Shown piece by piece: positions 1 through 5,515 of a stretch of 6,263 nucleotides of DNA; position 1 is the stretch's first letter, and every line of letters starts with the position of its first letter. A program made the position numbers and the translations under genes. Below the pieces are notes generated by a model, which saw only the letters and a program-made list of their open reading frames with translations, was not told the DNA's origin and searched no databases. The DNA comes from CAYMDD01 sp964409675. GTDB taxonomy: Bacteria; Pseudomonadota; Alphaproteobacteria; Rickettsiales; SXRF01. The stretch covers positions 1 through 6,263 of the forward strand of contig CAYPEF010000120.1 in assembly GCA_964409675.1 (NCBI GenBank), read 5' to 3'.

Positions 1-374
1 GCCGCCGGCATATCCGTCTTCGCTACCGGCTGGCCACCCGGCAGGGTTTCCGCTTTCGCAGGTGTGGGCGCATTAGCCGGCGCGGCCACGCCGCTTTTCG
101 GCGCATAATTTTCCAGCGCTTTCTTATCCTCGCCCTCTTCCAGCAGCAGCGCGATCAGCGCGTTCACCTTCACCCCTTCCGTACCGGCGGGGATGATGAT
201 TTTGCCGATGGTGCCCTCATCCACCGCTTCCACTTCCATGGTGGCCTTGTCGGTTTCAATCTCGGCAATCACCTGGCCGGATTTAATTTTATCGCCTTCC
301 TTGACGTTCCATTTGGCGAGATTGCCCTCGGTCATGGTGGGCGACAGGGCGGGCATCAGTATTTCAATCGGCAT
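1..374 (-). CDS. pdhC: Dihydrolipoamide acetyltransferase (E2 of pyruvate dehydrogenase), N-terminal part, cut by window edge
   Basis: E2 is the core of the pyruvate dehydrogenase complex: its lipoyl arm carries the acetyl group from E1 to CoA in the cytoplasm. About 124 residues are visible. The protein opens with MPIEILMPALSPTMTEGN, the classic start of an E2 lipoyl domain. That domain spans about residues 2-80 and has the lipoylation motif ETDKATMEVEA, with K43 as the modified lysine. From about residue 93 an Ala/Pro-rich stretch begins, typical of the flexible linker before the E1/E3-binding and catalytic domains, which lie outside the window. The ATG at 374 has a GGAAGGA ribosome binding site six bases upstream. 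Because E1-beta here (2358-3341) has no lipoyl domain, this is the only lipoyl domain seen for the complex. The other 2-oxo acid dehydrogenase E2 proteins start similarly, but the adjacent pdhA and pdhB and the close match to PDH E2 make pdhC the best name. Confidence 0.93.
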   Translation of the reverse strand, partial: MPIEILMPALSPTMTEGNLAKWNVKEGDKIKSGQVIAEIETDKATMEVEAVDEGTIGKIIIPAGTEGVKVNALIALLLEEGEDKKALENYAPKSGVAAPANAPTPAKAETLPGGQPVAKTDMPA

Positions 375-516
375 AGCGCTTCCTTCCAGACAGGGATTGG
401 CCCGCGCCACCGCAGGTTCCCCTTTTTTATAAACCCTATGTGCATATTACCGATAGTCCGCCCGGTCAAGTCCTGCAACCATAACAGGTCGGAATTATCA
501 GGCAATCCAGCAGAAG
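375..516 (-). promoter_or_regulatory. Intergenic region upstream of pdhC with a possible own promoter
   Basis: This 142-base gap is the longest intergenic stretch in the visible pdh block. On the minus strand it holds TTGACC (469 to 464), a good -35 element. A TATGCA lies 17 bases downstream (446 to 441), and an overlapping TAATAT lies at 14-base spacing (449 to 444). The -35 fits well; neither -10 candidate is ideal in both sequence and spacing. Transcription from here would leave a leader of roughly 60 bases before pdhC. The GGAAGGA ribosome binding site lies at 381-387. I see no terminator hairpin with a T-tract, so read-through from the SIMPL gene upstream is also possible. Seen: the motifs. 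Inferred: promoter activity. Confidence 0.35.
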
Positions 517-1281
517 CTAATTCTCAATGGTGAAACTCACCGTCACATTCTGGCGGATTTCCACCCGCCCGCCCGGCAGCTCCGGTAAGGATTCCGCGCC
601 GTCAGCCATCTTGGCCATGGCCATCATCGGGCGCGGCATGGGCGGTGACGGCGGCATAGCCCCGCCCTCGCTAACCGCTACCGGCTTGCCTACATGTACC
701 CCCAGCGCCGTAGCCATTGCATCCGCTTTCGCGCGCGCATCCTGCACCGCTTTGCCCAAGAGCTCATCGCGCGCCTTCTTCTCATCATCCAGCCCGAACT
801 GCGCCGAGCCGATGCGGTCGATCCCCTGCTCCGTCAGCCCATTGATGAGCACGCCGAGCTTCGCCGGGTCGGGCAGCGTCACCTCGATGCTGCTGGTAAC
901 CATATAACTGCGGAAGCGCTGCTTGCCGCTTTTGGGGTCGTAATCATACTGCGGAGAAATTTGCGTATATTGCGTCTTCAGCTTTTCCGCCGGCGCGCCC
1001 ACCTGTTTTGCCTGGTCGAGCAGGATGGCCAGCTTGCGGTCCGCCGCCTCTTTCGCGACGTTGAGGTTCTTATCCTCGGCATAGACGGTCACCGGCAGCG
1101 TCACCTGATTCGGCGCAAGCTTGGCGATGGCTTCGCCGGTGACGGTTATCATCGCCGGAGGCATTGGCGGCGGCGGAGGCAGTGAAGGACCGGCCTGCGC
1201 AAACGCTCCGGCAGCCAGCAGGGTAAAGGCGGCGGCGCTTGCGGCGCATTGTTTCGTGAAGGACGGGCATAATGCGAACAT
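517..1281 (-). CDS. SIMPL-domain (DUF541) periplasmic protein, YggE/BP26 type
   Basis: The 254-residue protein begins with a signal peptide (hydrophobic stretch about 13-28, likely cut after AGAFA at residue 28) and a proline run (PPPPPMPP, 35-42). The SIMPL/DUF541 domain follows from about 45 to 251. Its hallmarks are ITVTGEA (45-51), paired helices with AxxA patterns (77-95 and 168-193), the strand KTQYTQISPQYDY (102-114), and a closing beta strand VEIRQNVTVSFTIEN at the C-terminus. A Pro/Met-rich loop (209-224) is common in this family. Known relatives are Brucella BP26, which assembles into a large oligomer, and E. coli YggE, linked to oxidative-stress defence; the biochemical role is not settled. 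An ORF extends upstream to 1422, but the start at 1281 is chosen because AAAGGAG lies eight bases before it and the signal peptide then starts correctly. The gene follows the DUF4385 stop by 13 bases, so co-translation with it is likely. Confidence 0.88.
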   Translation of the reverse strand: MFALCPSFTKQCAASAAAFTLLAAGAFAQAGPSLPPPPPMPPAMITVTGEAIAKLAPNQVTLPVTVYAEDKNLNVAKEAADRKLAILLDQAKQVGAPAEKLKTQYTQISPQYDYDPKSGKQRFRSYMVTSSIEVTLPDPAKLGVLINGLTEQGIDRIGSAQFGLDDEKKARDELLGKAVQDARAKADAMATALGVHVGKPVAVSEGGAMPPSPPMPRPMMAMAKMADGAESLPELPGGRVEIRQNVTVSFTIEN

Positions 1282-1289
1282 GGTAACAA

Positions 1290-1296
1290 CTCCTTT
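1290..1296 (-). promoter_or_regulatory. Ribosome binding site fixing the SIMPL gene start at 1281
   Basis: AAAGGAG on the minus strand, eight bases before the ATG at 1281. It overlaps the TAA stop of the DUF4385 gene (1295-1297). It favours the ATG at 1281 over the in-frame ATG at 1302 and the longer extension to 1422, both of which lie inside the upstream gene. Confidence 0.75.
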
Positions 1297-1777
1297 AGCC
1301 ATATATTTCTTTCCACTCTGTTTTCTGGCGCGCATAATCCGGATTGGATTCGGCCTGTTGCCATTTAGCATAAAACATTTCGGCGCTTTCGGCTTTCGCC
1401 GGATCACCTGTGCCCTTTTCATTTAGGGCGTATGCGCGCTCCTTATCATATTTTCTGCCTCCCTTGTAGTTCGCATATCGCCGCGCCCGCGTGAACCCCA
1501 TTTGCAGGAATTTCCGCGCCATGTCCGCGCCTACGAACTCGCCGTTTTTTAAATACGCCAGAAACATGTGGAATATGGTTTCACTGCTCTCGCTGGCAAT
1601 TTCAGGCGTCTTGAAACGCCAGTGCGGCGTCAGCTCGCTTTTATAGGGCTCGCAGATCAGCACGCCCTGCTCGCCCTTGCCTACTTTATATTTTTCCGGC
1701 TCCCGCCGGTAATCAATGTCCGGCTTCCACGCATAATCCGCTTTCCTGAAATGAAGATAGGAAGGCTTCTGCGCCAT
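1295..1777 (-). CDS. DUF4385 family protein of unknown function
   Basis: A 160-residue soluble protein without signal peptide or membrane segment. From memory it matches the DUF4385 family along most of its length: an aromatic and charged N-terminus (YAWKPDIDYRREPEKY, 15-30), then KVGKGEQGVLICEPYKSE (31-48), PHWRFKTPEIA (51-61), and the highly conserved block FVGADMARKFLQMGFTRARR (81-100) followed by YANYKGGRKYD (101-111). The C-terminal 40 residues are charged and less conserved. The family occurs in bacteria and in some phages and has no known activity; the conserved Arg/Lys/His/Trp residues would suit nucleic-acid or phosphate binding, but that is only a guess. An upstream GTG at 1792 would add five residues. 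I prefer the ATG at 1777 because GGGAG sits eight bases before it. It lies in a same-strand run between two secreted SIMPL-type proteins, though it is itself cytoplasmic. Confidence 0.8.
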   Translation of the reverse strand: MAQKPSYLHFRKADYAWKPDIDYRREPEKYKVGKGEQGVLICEPYKSELTPHWRFKTPEIASESSETIFHMFLAYLKNGEFVGADMARKFLQMGFTRARRYANYKGGRKYDKERAYALNEKGTGDPAKAESAEMFYAKWQQAESNPDYARQKTEWKEIYG

Positions 1778-1785
1778 GAAATCCG

Positions 1786-1790
1786 CTCCC
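1786..1790 (-). promoter_or_regulatory. Ribosome binding site of the DUF4385 gene
   Basis: GGGAG on the minus strand, eight bases before the ATG at 1777. It supports that start over the GTG at 1792, which lies upstream of this site. Confidence 0.55.
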
Positions 1791-1818
1791 ACCCGCTCAC
1801 TTATAATATGCCGAACAT

Positions 1819-2310
1819 CTATTCCAGCATATTGCAGGGCTGGTTGCGGTAGGAACTGACGTTCAGCGCCGCCTGGATGTTTTGCCTGGCAAGCTGCTCC
1901 ACCAGCGCCACGCCGGTTTCCGAATTATCAAGCTGATAGCCGACATTGCCGCTAAGCTGGTATTCCGTGATTCCTACCACCACGCCGTTCATGCCATATT
2001 GCGGCTGCGGGTTGATGCTGTAATTCATGTTGGTGACGGTGAATTTCTTCACACCCGCCTGCCGGGCAAAATTCTCCACCTCCTGCACGCGGCTGTCGAA
2101 GCTGTTTTTTGCATCGCGGATGGTTTTCTCGCGGCTGTTGAAGGTCACGTTGATCGTCACCTCTTCCTGCGCCGGGCATTTCTCCATGCTGCCTTTGATG
2201 CTGACTTTGTCGGCCACCGTGGCAGGCGCATCAATTTTTTTAGCGGCTTCCGCCGCCACGGCAGCAACAGGCATGACAGCCGACAATAAGAAAATTCCAA
2301 TGACTCTCAT
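1819..2310 (-). CDS. Small secreted SIMPL-like protein
   Basis: A 163-residue exported protein. Residues 1-20 form a signal peptide (MRVIGIFLLSAVMPVAAVAA, likely cut after residue 20). The mature part has the alternating pattern of a SIMPL domain: a first strand (EEVTINVTF, 49-57), a helix (about 60-85), a second strand with Tyr/Pro spacing (FTVTNMNYSINPQPQYG, 90-106), a third strand (EYQLSGNVGYQL, 116-127) and a helix (131-147). This corresponds to about one half of a full SIMPL domain, compared with the 254-residue relative at 517-1281. Mature cysteines at 45 and 159 could form a disulfide in the periplasm. The start is well supported by AAGGAG seven bases upstream (2318-2323). It lies 47 bases after pdhB and before the DUF4385 gene. 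The SIMPL assignment is by pattern and is less certain than for the larger protein; it may be only a distant relative. Function unknown. Confidence 0.7.
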   Translation of the reverse strand: MRVIGIFLLSAVMPVAAVAAEAAKKIDAPATVADKVSIKGSMEKCPAQEEVTINVTFNSREKTIRDAKNSFDSRVQEVENFARQAGVKKFTVTNMNYSINPQPQYGMNGVVVGITEYQLSGNVGYQLDNSETGVALVEQLARQNIQAALNVSSYRNQPCNMLE

Positions 2311-2357
2311 TATCCTTCTCCTTCGGTTAGCATGTTATTGCCGCACAGCCGCAAAAC

Positions 2358-3341
2358 TTACTCCTTGTAGCAGGCCTTCTTCGCCGCCTGCACTATATTT
2401 TCCACCTGCGGCAGCGCCAGCTTTTCGAGATTCGCCGCATAAGGCAGCGGCACGTCCGCGCCGTGCACGCGTATGAGCGGCGCATCGAGATAATCGAACG
2501 CCTGTTCCATCATCAGCGCCGCTATCTCGGAACCGATACCCGCCGCCGGCCAGCCTTCCTCCACGCTCACCAGCCGGTTGGTTTTCTTCACCGACTCCAC
2601 AATCGTCTCCGTATCGAGCGGGCGGATGGTGCGCAGGTCAATTACCTCCGCCTCAATCCCCTCGCCCGCCAGCTGCTCGGCAGCCTTCAGCGCATGGCCG
2701 ACCATAATCGAAAACGCAACGATGGTCACATCCGATCCCTCGCGTAGCACCGCCGCCTTGCCAAGCGGCACGGTGTAATCCGCATCGTCCGGCACTTCAA
2801 AACTCTGGCCGTAGAGAATTTCATTCTCCAGAAAAATCACCGGATTTGGATCGCGGATGGCGGACTTGAGCAAGCCCTTGGCATCTGCTGCCGAATAAGG
2901 GGCCACCACTTTCAGCCCCGGCACATGCGCATACCAGCTGGCATAGCACTGCGAATGCTGCGCGCCCACGCGCGACGCCGCGCCGTTCGGGCCGCGAAAG
3001 ACAATCGGGCAGGAAATCTGCCCACCGGACATATAACGCGTTTTCGCCGCCGAGTTGATGATCTGGTCAATCGCCTGCATGCCGAAATTCCATGTCATGA
3101 ATTCCACAATCGGCTTCAGCCCCATCATGGATGCACCCACGCCAAGACCGGCAAACCCGTGCTCGGTGATAGGCGTATCCACCACACGTTTCGCCCCGAA
3201 TTCCTGCAGCAGGTTCTGACTCACCTTATAAGCGCCCTGATACTCGGCCACTTCCTCGCCCATCAGGAACACTTCGGGCGTGCTGCGCATTTCCTCGGCC
3301 ATGGCATCACGTAAGGCTTCACGAACGGTTAAGGTAGGCAC
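2358..3341 (-). CDS. pdhB: Pyruvate dehydrogenase E1 component, beta subunit
   Basis: With PdhA it forms the E1 heterotetramer that decarboxylates pyruvate on thiamine diphosphate and acetylates the E2 lipoyl arm. The 327 residues cover a full E1-beta. The transketolase pyrimidine-binding domain (about 3-178) includes TEHGFAG (59-65), whose E60 corresponds to the glutamate activating the cofactor; FRGPNG (115-120); and AQHSQ (127-131), with the conserved His129. The C-terminal domain (about 193-315) contains EAEVIDLRTIRPLD (230-243) and VEEGWPAAGIGSE (260-272). There is no N-terminal lipoyl domain, so it resembles the mitochondrial and Rickettsia form rather than the lipoylated PdhB of several other alphaproteobacteria. 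Translation starts at GTG; a strong AAGGAG six bases upstream supports this. The gene follows the 109-residue secreted protein by 63 bases and pdhA by about 400. Branched-chain E1-beta is similar, but the context argues for PDH. Confidence 0.97.
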   Translation of the reverse strand: MPTLTVREALRDAMAEEMRSTPEVFLMGEEVAEYQGAYKVSQNLLQEFGAKRVVDTPITEHGFAGLGVGASMMGLKPIVEFMTWNFGMQAIDQIINSAAKTRYMSGGQISCPIVFRGPNGAASRVGAQHSQCYASWYAHVPGLKVVAPYSAADAKGLLKSAIRDPNPVIFLENEILYGQSFEVPDDADYTVPLGKAAVLREGSDVTIVAFSIMVGHALKAAEQLAGEGIEAEVIDLRTIRPLDTETIVESVKKTNRLVSVEEGWPAAGIGSEIAALMMEQAFDYLDAPLIRVHGADVPLPYAANLEKLALPQVENIVQAAKKACYKE

Positions 3342-3347
3342 GGTTTA

Positions 3348-3353
3348 CTCCTT
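3348..3353 (-). promoter_or_regulatory. Ribosome binding site supporting the GTG start of pdhB
   Basis: AAGGAG on the minus strand, six bases before the GTG at 3341. The spacing and the universally conserved E1-beta N-terminus (xxLTVREAL) show that GTG, not a downstream ATG, is the start codon. Confidence 0.75.
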
Positions 3354-3404
3354 ATGGTTAGAGATGCGGCCACGCCATCGGCGCTGCGCGGGTGGCAGGA
3401 CGCT

Positions 3405-3734
3405 TCAAATGACGCTATTGGCATATTTCATTACGATCATGCATTTATTGATGGCGCTGCTGACGCCGAAATGCTCGTATACCGGGTCTTTGATTTCTTC
3501 GTCGGTGCAATCGCGGATTTTACTGATGCGGTTATTGGCTTCGCCTTCCGTCACCACGCCGGCATCCTTGGTTTTTCCGTAGAAAGCACGCACCGTTTCC
3601 GCCCTGTCGTCGCCTGAGAGGTCTTTATAAAGCGTAATTGAACCATTTTTCTCGCTCGCGCGCTTGGCCAGCGGCGCGGCGGCGGCGGGCAGTGCCATGA
3701 TCGTGGAAAGCAACAGGCATGTCAGGATACGCAT
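3405..3734 (-). CDS. Small secreted protein of unknown function between pdhA and pdhB
   Basis: A 109-residue protein I do not recognise. Residues 1-21 are a clear signal peptide (MRILTCLLLSTIMALPAAAA then P, likely cut near residue 20), so the mature part of about 88 residues should be periplasmic. It is polar and charged, with GSITLYKDLSGDDRAETVRA (31-50) and a Cys pair at 76 and 98 that may form a disulfide. The C-terminus is hydrophobic-aromatic (CMIVMKYANSVI). An in-frame ORF extends upstream to 3866, but it runs through pdhA. The ATG at 3734, four bases after the pdhA stop, gives a proper signal peptide. Only a weak GGGG-containing site, overlapping the end of pdhA, precedes it, so translation is probably coupled to pdhA. 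Its position inside the E1 operon suggests co-expression with PDH, but its location outside the cytoplasm argues against being an enzyme subunit. Confidence 0.75.
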   Translation of the reverse strand: MRILTCLLLSTIMALPAAAAPLAKRASEKNGSITLYKDLSGDDRAETVRAFYGKTKDAGVVTEGEANNRISKIRDCTDEEIKDPVYEHFGVSSAINKCMIVMKYANSVI

Positions 3735-3738
3735 CTTC

Positions 3739-4773
3739 TTACCCCGTGATATCTGTCCATAGTTCATTTTCCGACGGCTCCGGGCTCTCACGCGCAAAAT
3801 CCGCCGCGTCGTTGACGACCGCTTTAACGTCCTTCTCAATCTCCTTGAACGCCTCTTCCCCGGCAAGGCTCTCGCGCAGCATGAGCGCTTTCAGGCCTTC
3901 AATCGGGTCGCGGTGTTCCTTGTAATCTTCCACCTCTTCCTTGCTGCGGTACTTGGCGGGGTCGGACATCGAGTGGCCGCGGTAGCGATAGGTCTTCATT
4001 TCCAGCACCATCGGCCCGTGGCCGGCGCGCACATATTCCACCGCCTCTTTCGCCGCTTCCTGCACCGCCACCACATCCATGCCGTTAACCTGCCGGCCCG
4101 GGATGCCGAAGCCTTCGCCACGCTTGTATAGTTCAGTCGTCGAATGGCTGCGCTTGACGGAAGTGCCCATGGCGTATTCGTTATTCTCGATCACATAGAT
4201 CACCGGCAGTTTCCACAGGGAAGCCATGTTGAAGGATTCATACACCTGCCCCTGGTTGATCGCCCCGTCGCCCAGATAGGTCAGGCAGATAAAGCCGTTC
4301 TCGCGGTATTTATGCGCAAACGCGATGCCGGTACCAAGCGGCACCTGCGCGCCGACGATACCGTGACCGCCGTAAAACTGCTTCTCCACGGAAAACATGT
4401 GCATCGAGCCGCCCTTGCCCTTGGAGAAGCCGCCTTCGCGCCCGGTCAGCTCCGCCATGATGCCTTTCGGGTCCATGCCGCAGGCGAGCATATGGCCGTG
4501 GTCGCGGTAGCTGGTAATGACGGAATCGCCCTCTTTCAGCGCCGATTGCAGCCCCACCACCACGGCCTCCTGGCCGATATAGAGGTGGCAGAAACCGCCG
4601 ATCAGCCCCATGCCGTAGAGCTGGCCCGCTTTTTCCTCGAAACGGCGAATCATCAGCATGTCTCGGTAGAAAGCGAGGAGCTGCTTTTTATCGCGCGGCG
4701 TGGGCGCGCTTGCTGGTTTGGTTGCGTTCGCCATGGGGCCTGAAGTGGGTTTGGTGCTTGCTGTTTTCGCCAT
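3739..4773 (-). CDS. pdhA: Pyruvate dehydrogenase E1 component, alpha subunit
   Basis: The alpha subunit of E1 binds thiamine diphosphate and, with PdhB, decarboxylates pyruvate at the entry to the TCA cycle. The 344-residue protein shows the family in order: the helix MIRRFEEKAGQLYGMG (41-56), GGFCHLYIGQEA (59-70), SYRDHGH (88-94), GGSMHMF (121-127), GGHGIVGAQVP (135-145), and the cofactor/Mg motif from GDG (168-170) to ENN (196-198). The loop YRYRGHSMSDP (262-272) follows; its H267 is the catalytic loop histidine, and the serines match the region phosphorylated in mitochondria. The first ~25 residues (Ala/Thr/Lys/Pro-rich) are not conserved, so the start is uncertain. ATG 4773 has no Shine-Dalgarno sequence and would have a leader of only about 10 bases from the predicted promoter; ATG 4734 (residue 14) is an alternative, also without a clear site. 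The stop is four bases from the next start. Confidence 0.97.
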   Translation of the reverse strand: MAKTASTKPTSGPMANATKPASAPTPRDKKQLLAFYRDMLMIRRFEEKAGQLYGMGLIGGFCHLYIGQEAVVVGLQSALKEGDSVITSYRDHGHMLACGMDPKGIMAELTGREGGFSKGKGGSMHMFSVEKQFYGGHGIVGAQVPLGTGIAFAHKYRENGFICLTYLGDGAINQGQVYESFNMASLWKLPVIYVIENNEYAMGTSVKRSHSTTELYKRGEGFGIPGRQVNGMDVVAVQEAAKEAVEYVRAGHGPMVLEMKTYRYRGHSMSDPAKYRSKEEVEDYKEHRDPIEGLKALMLRESLAGEEAFKEIEKDVKAVVNDAADFARESPEPSENELWTDITG

Positions 4774-4790
4774 ACAAATGAATCAAATGC

Positions 4791-4819
4791 AGTATAAACC
4801 GAATCGGAGATGAAACCAA
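4791..4819 (-). promoter_or_regulatory. Predicted sigma-70-type promoter of pdhA
   Basis: On the minus strand TTGGTT (4819 to 4814) and TATACT (4796 to 4791) are separated by exactly 17 bases. The -10 matches the consensus in five of six positions and the -35 keeps TTG. The start of transcription would fall near 4784/4783, only about 10 bases before the first pdhA ATG. This suggests either near-leaderless translation or use of the ATG at 4734. Prediction from sequence only. Confidence 0.55.
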
Positions 4820-4821
4820 CC

Positions 4822-4887
4822 GCATAAAGGCCGAAAACAGCTGTTTATGCAAGCATTTCTCGCAGCATGCGATGCTGCATTGCAGCA
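4822..4887. repeat. Cluster of inverted repeats between ftsB and pdhA
   Basis: The gap holds several dyads in a row: arms GCATAAA (4822-4828) and TTTATGC (4844-4850); a perfect 12-base palindrome AAACAGCTGTTT (4835-4846) overlapping the second arm; ATGC-AA-GCAT (4847-4856); and GCAGCAT-gcg-ATGCTGC (4862-4878). The last has a third copy, GCAGCA (4882-4887), that could pair instead with TGCTGC (4873-4878), giving two mutually exclusive hairpins. They lie just after the ftsB stop and upstream of the pdhA -35. No T-tract follows on the minus strand, so a simple intrinsic terminator is not supported. They could be operator sites for a PDH regulator or mRNA-processing hairpins. Confidence 0.5.
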
Positions 4888-4894
4888 AAGCTAT

Positions 4895-5206
4895 TTACTT
4901 GCGCGCGATGATCACCATCTCATCCGGCCCGGCATAGCCCAGCACCACGCGGGCGCGCTCATCGAGCAGGTCGAGATCGAGGGAAGCGGACGACAGGCCT
5001 TTCACATTGCGCTCCAGCAGCTCGCGTTGGGCCTTGGCTTCCGCCAATTGCTCCTTAAGCGCTTCCAGCCGCTTGGTTTCCTTGAACCACGCATATACGC
5101 CACGGTCACCGCTGACCGCGTGAAAGCCCAGGTAAAACAGGACAAACAGCAGTATCAGTGGTTTATAGGCGTGACGTAGCGGCGACTGCCGCGCGGCGTG
5201 TGGCAT
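4895..5206 (-). CDS. ftsB: FtsB/DivIC-type septum formation initiator protein
   Basis: A 103-residue bitopic membrane protein of the divisome. Residues 1-14 are basic and cytoplasmic, followed by one membrane segment (KPLILLFVLFYLGFHAV, about 15-31). GDRGVYAW (33-40) marks the family, then comes a heptad-rich coiled coil (about 42-70), and the conserved tail SLDLDLLDERARVVLGYAGPDE (75-96). Known FtsB proteins form a complex with FtsL and FtsQ that triggers septal peptidoglycan synthesis; length and order fit. A longer frame to 5254 exists, but the ATG at 5206 is preceded by GGGAGGA and gives the expected short cytoplasmic N-terminus. In many alphaproteobacteria this gene sits directly upstream of pdhA, often after eno; that pairing is kept here, but eno is not in the window. 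The symbol is by family; alphaproteobacterial members are usually listed only as septum formation initiator. Confidence 0.88.
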   Translation of the reverse strand: MPHAARQSPLRHAYKPLILLFVLFYLGFHAVSGDRGVYAWFKETKRLEALKEQLAEAKAQRELLERNVKGLSSASLDLDLLDERARVVLGYAGPDEMVIIARK

Positions 5207-5210
5207 GCAT

Positions 5211-5217
5211 TCCTCCC
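5211..5217 (-). promoter_or_regulatory. Ribosome binding site fixing the ftsB start
   Basis: GGGAGGA on the minus strand lies four bases before the ATG at 5206. This supports that start rather than an extension to 5254, which would add 16 residues not expected in the family. Confidence 0.7.
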
Positions 5218-5226
5218 TGACCGAAC

Positions 5227-5254
5227 AGGGTAGCGCAGCCCCCACGCAATGCAA
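5227..5254 (-). promoter_or_regulatory. Possible promoter of ftsB
   Basis: Within the 75-base gap before ftsB, the minus strand has TTGCAT (5254 to 5249), then 16 bases, then TACCCT (5232 to 5227). Read as CTTGCA-N17-TACCCT it has the CTTG start common in alphaproteobacterial -35 elements. The -10 is GC-rich and weak. Transcription from the DUF1289 gene upstream could serve instead. Confidence 0.3.
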
Positions 5255-5281
5255 GCCGTTTATCCGGGGAAAAGCGATATA

Positions 5282-5461
5282 TTAGTCAACTGACTTTTGC
5301 GCTTTTCGCACAGCCAGTGCAGAAATGACACACCCTTTCTCCCCCTCCGACAGCCGCGGCCACGCTGCCACCTCCTGCAACGTGCGAAAACAGCCTTTGC
5401 AAAAGCCGGTTTCGTTATCAATAGTGCATATGGCGATACACGGCGATAAAACTCTTTGCAT
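5282..5461 (-). CDS. DUF1289 small cysteine-rich protein
   Basis: A 59-residue protein matching the DUF1289 family: SPCIAICTID (6-15), then GFCKGCFRTLQEVAAWPRLS (19-38) and a short charged C-terminus. Cysteines at 8, 12, 21 and 24 form a C-x3-C-x8-C-x2-C pattern that probably binds zinc or another metal; Cys44 is extra. Family members are small, common in proteobacteria, often about 60-80 residues, and have no established function. The ATG at 5461 is chosen because it starts just before the conserved SPC motif; a TTG at 5476 would add five residues. Neither has a Shine-Dalgarno sequence, and TATAAT overlaps the ATG (5465 to 5460), so the true start is less certain than the family call. It is divergent from the AT-rich plus-strand gene and 75 bases upstream of ftsB. 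Confidence 0.82.
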   Translation of the reverse strand: MQRVLSPCIAICTIDNETGFCKGCFRTLQEVAAWPRLSEGEKGCVISALAVRKAQKSVD

Positions 5462-5515
5462 TATATTCAATAACAATCAATAATTGTGAATCACTTAATA
5501 TATTGTTTATAGATT
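5462..5515. promoter_or_regulatory. AT-rich divergent intergenic region with short repeats
   Basis: Only 54 bases separate the starts of the two divergent genes, so any promoters overlap. A direct repeat CAATAA occurs at 5468-5473 and 5478-5483, ten bases apart (about one helix turn). ACAAT-caata-ATTGT (5473-5487) is an inverted repeat. Possible -10 elements are TATATT (5499-5504) and TATAGA (5508-5513) on the plus strand, the latter with TTGTGA (5484-5489) 18 bases upstream. Both lie so near the ATG at 5516 that transcripts would be leaderless or start inside the gene. The repeats could be a binding site for a regulator of one or both genes. Confidence 0.35.

Noticed and set aside
694..1185. 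163-residue open frame on the plus strand opposite the SIMPL gene
   Set aside because: Arg/Leu-rich shadow of a GC-rich gene; the opposite strand has a coherent family match.
1282..1422. N-terminal extension of the SIMPL protein by 47 residues
   Set aside because: It runs inside the DUF4385 gene, would bury the signal peptide, and the ribosome site points to 1281.
1790..1818. TATTAT/TATAAG as a promoter of the DUF4385 gene
   Set aside because: No acceptable -35 element at a proper distance; the gap is only 41 bases inside a same-strand gene run.
3735..3866. N-terminal extension of the small secreted protein into pdhA
   Set aside because: The region is clearly pdhA coding in another frame; the extension is Arg-rich shadow sequence ahead of a clean signal peptide.
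4144..4743. 199-residue open frame on the plus strand opposite pdhA
   Set aside because: Antisense shadow of the conserved pdhA codons; His/Ala-rich, no family resemblance and no ribosome site looked for or needed.
4862..4887. Intrinsic terminator after ftsB
   Set aside because: Hairpins form, but no run of T follows on the minus strand.
4847..5179. 110-residue open frame on the plus strand opposite ftsB
   Set aside because: Overlaps the whole ftsB coding region, which has a clear family match, so it is an antisense shadow.
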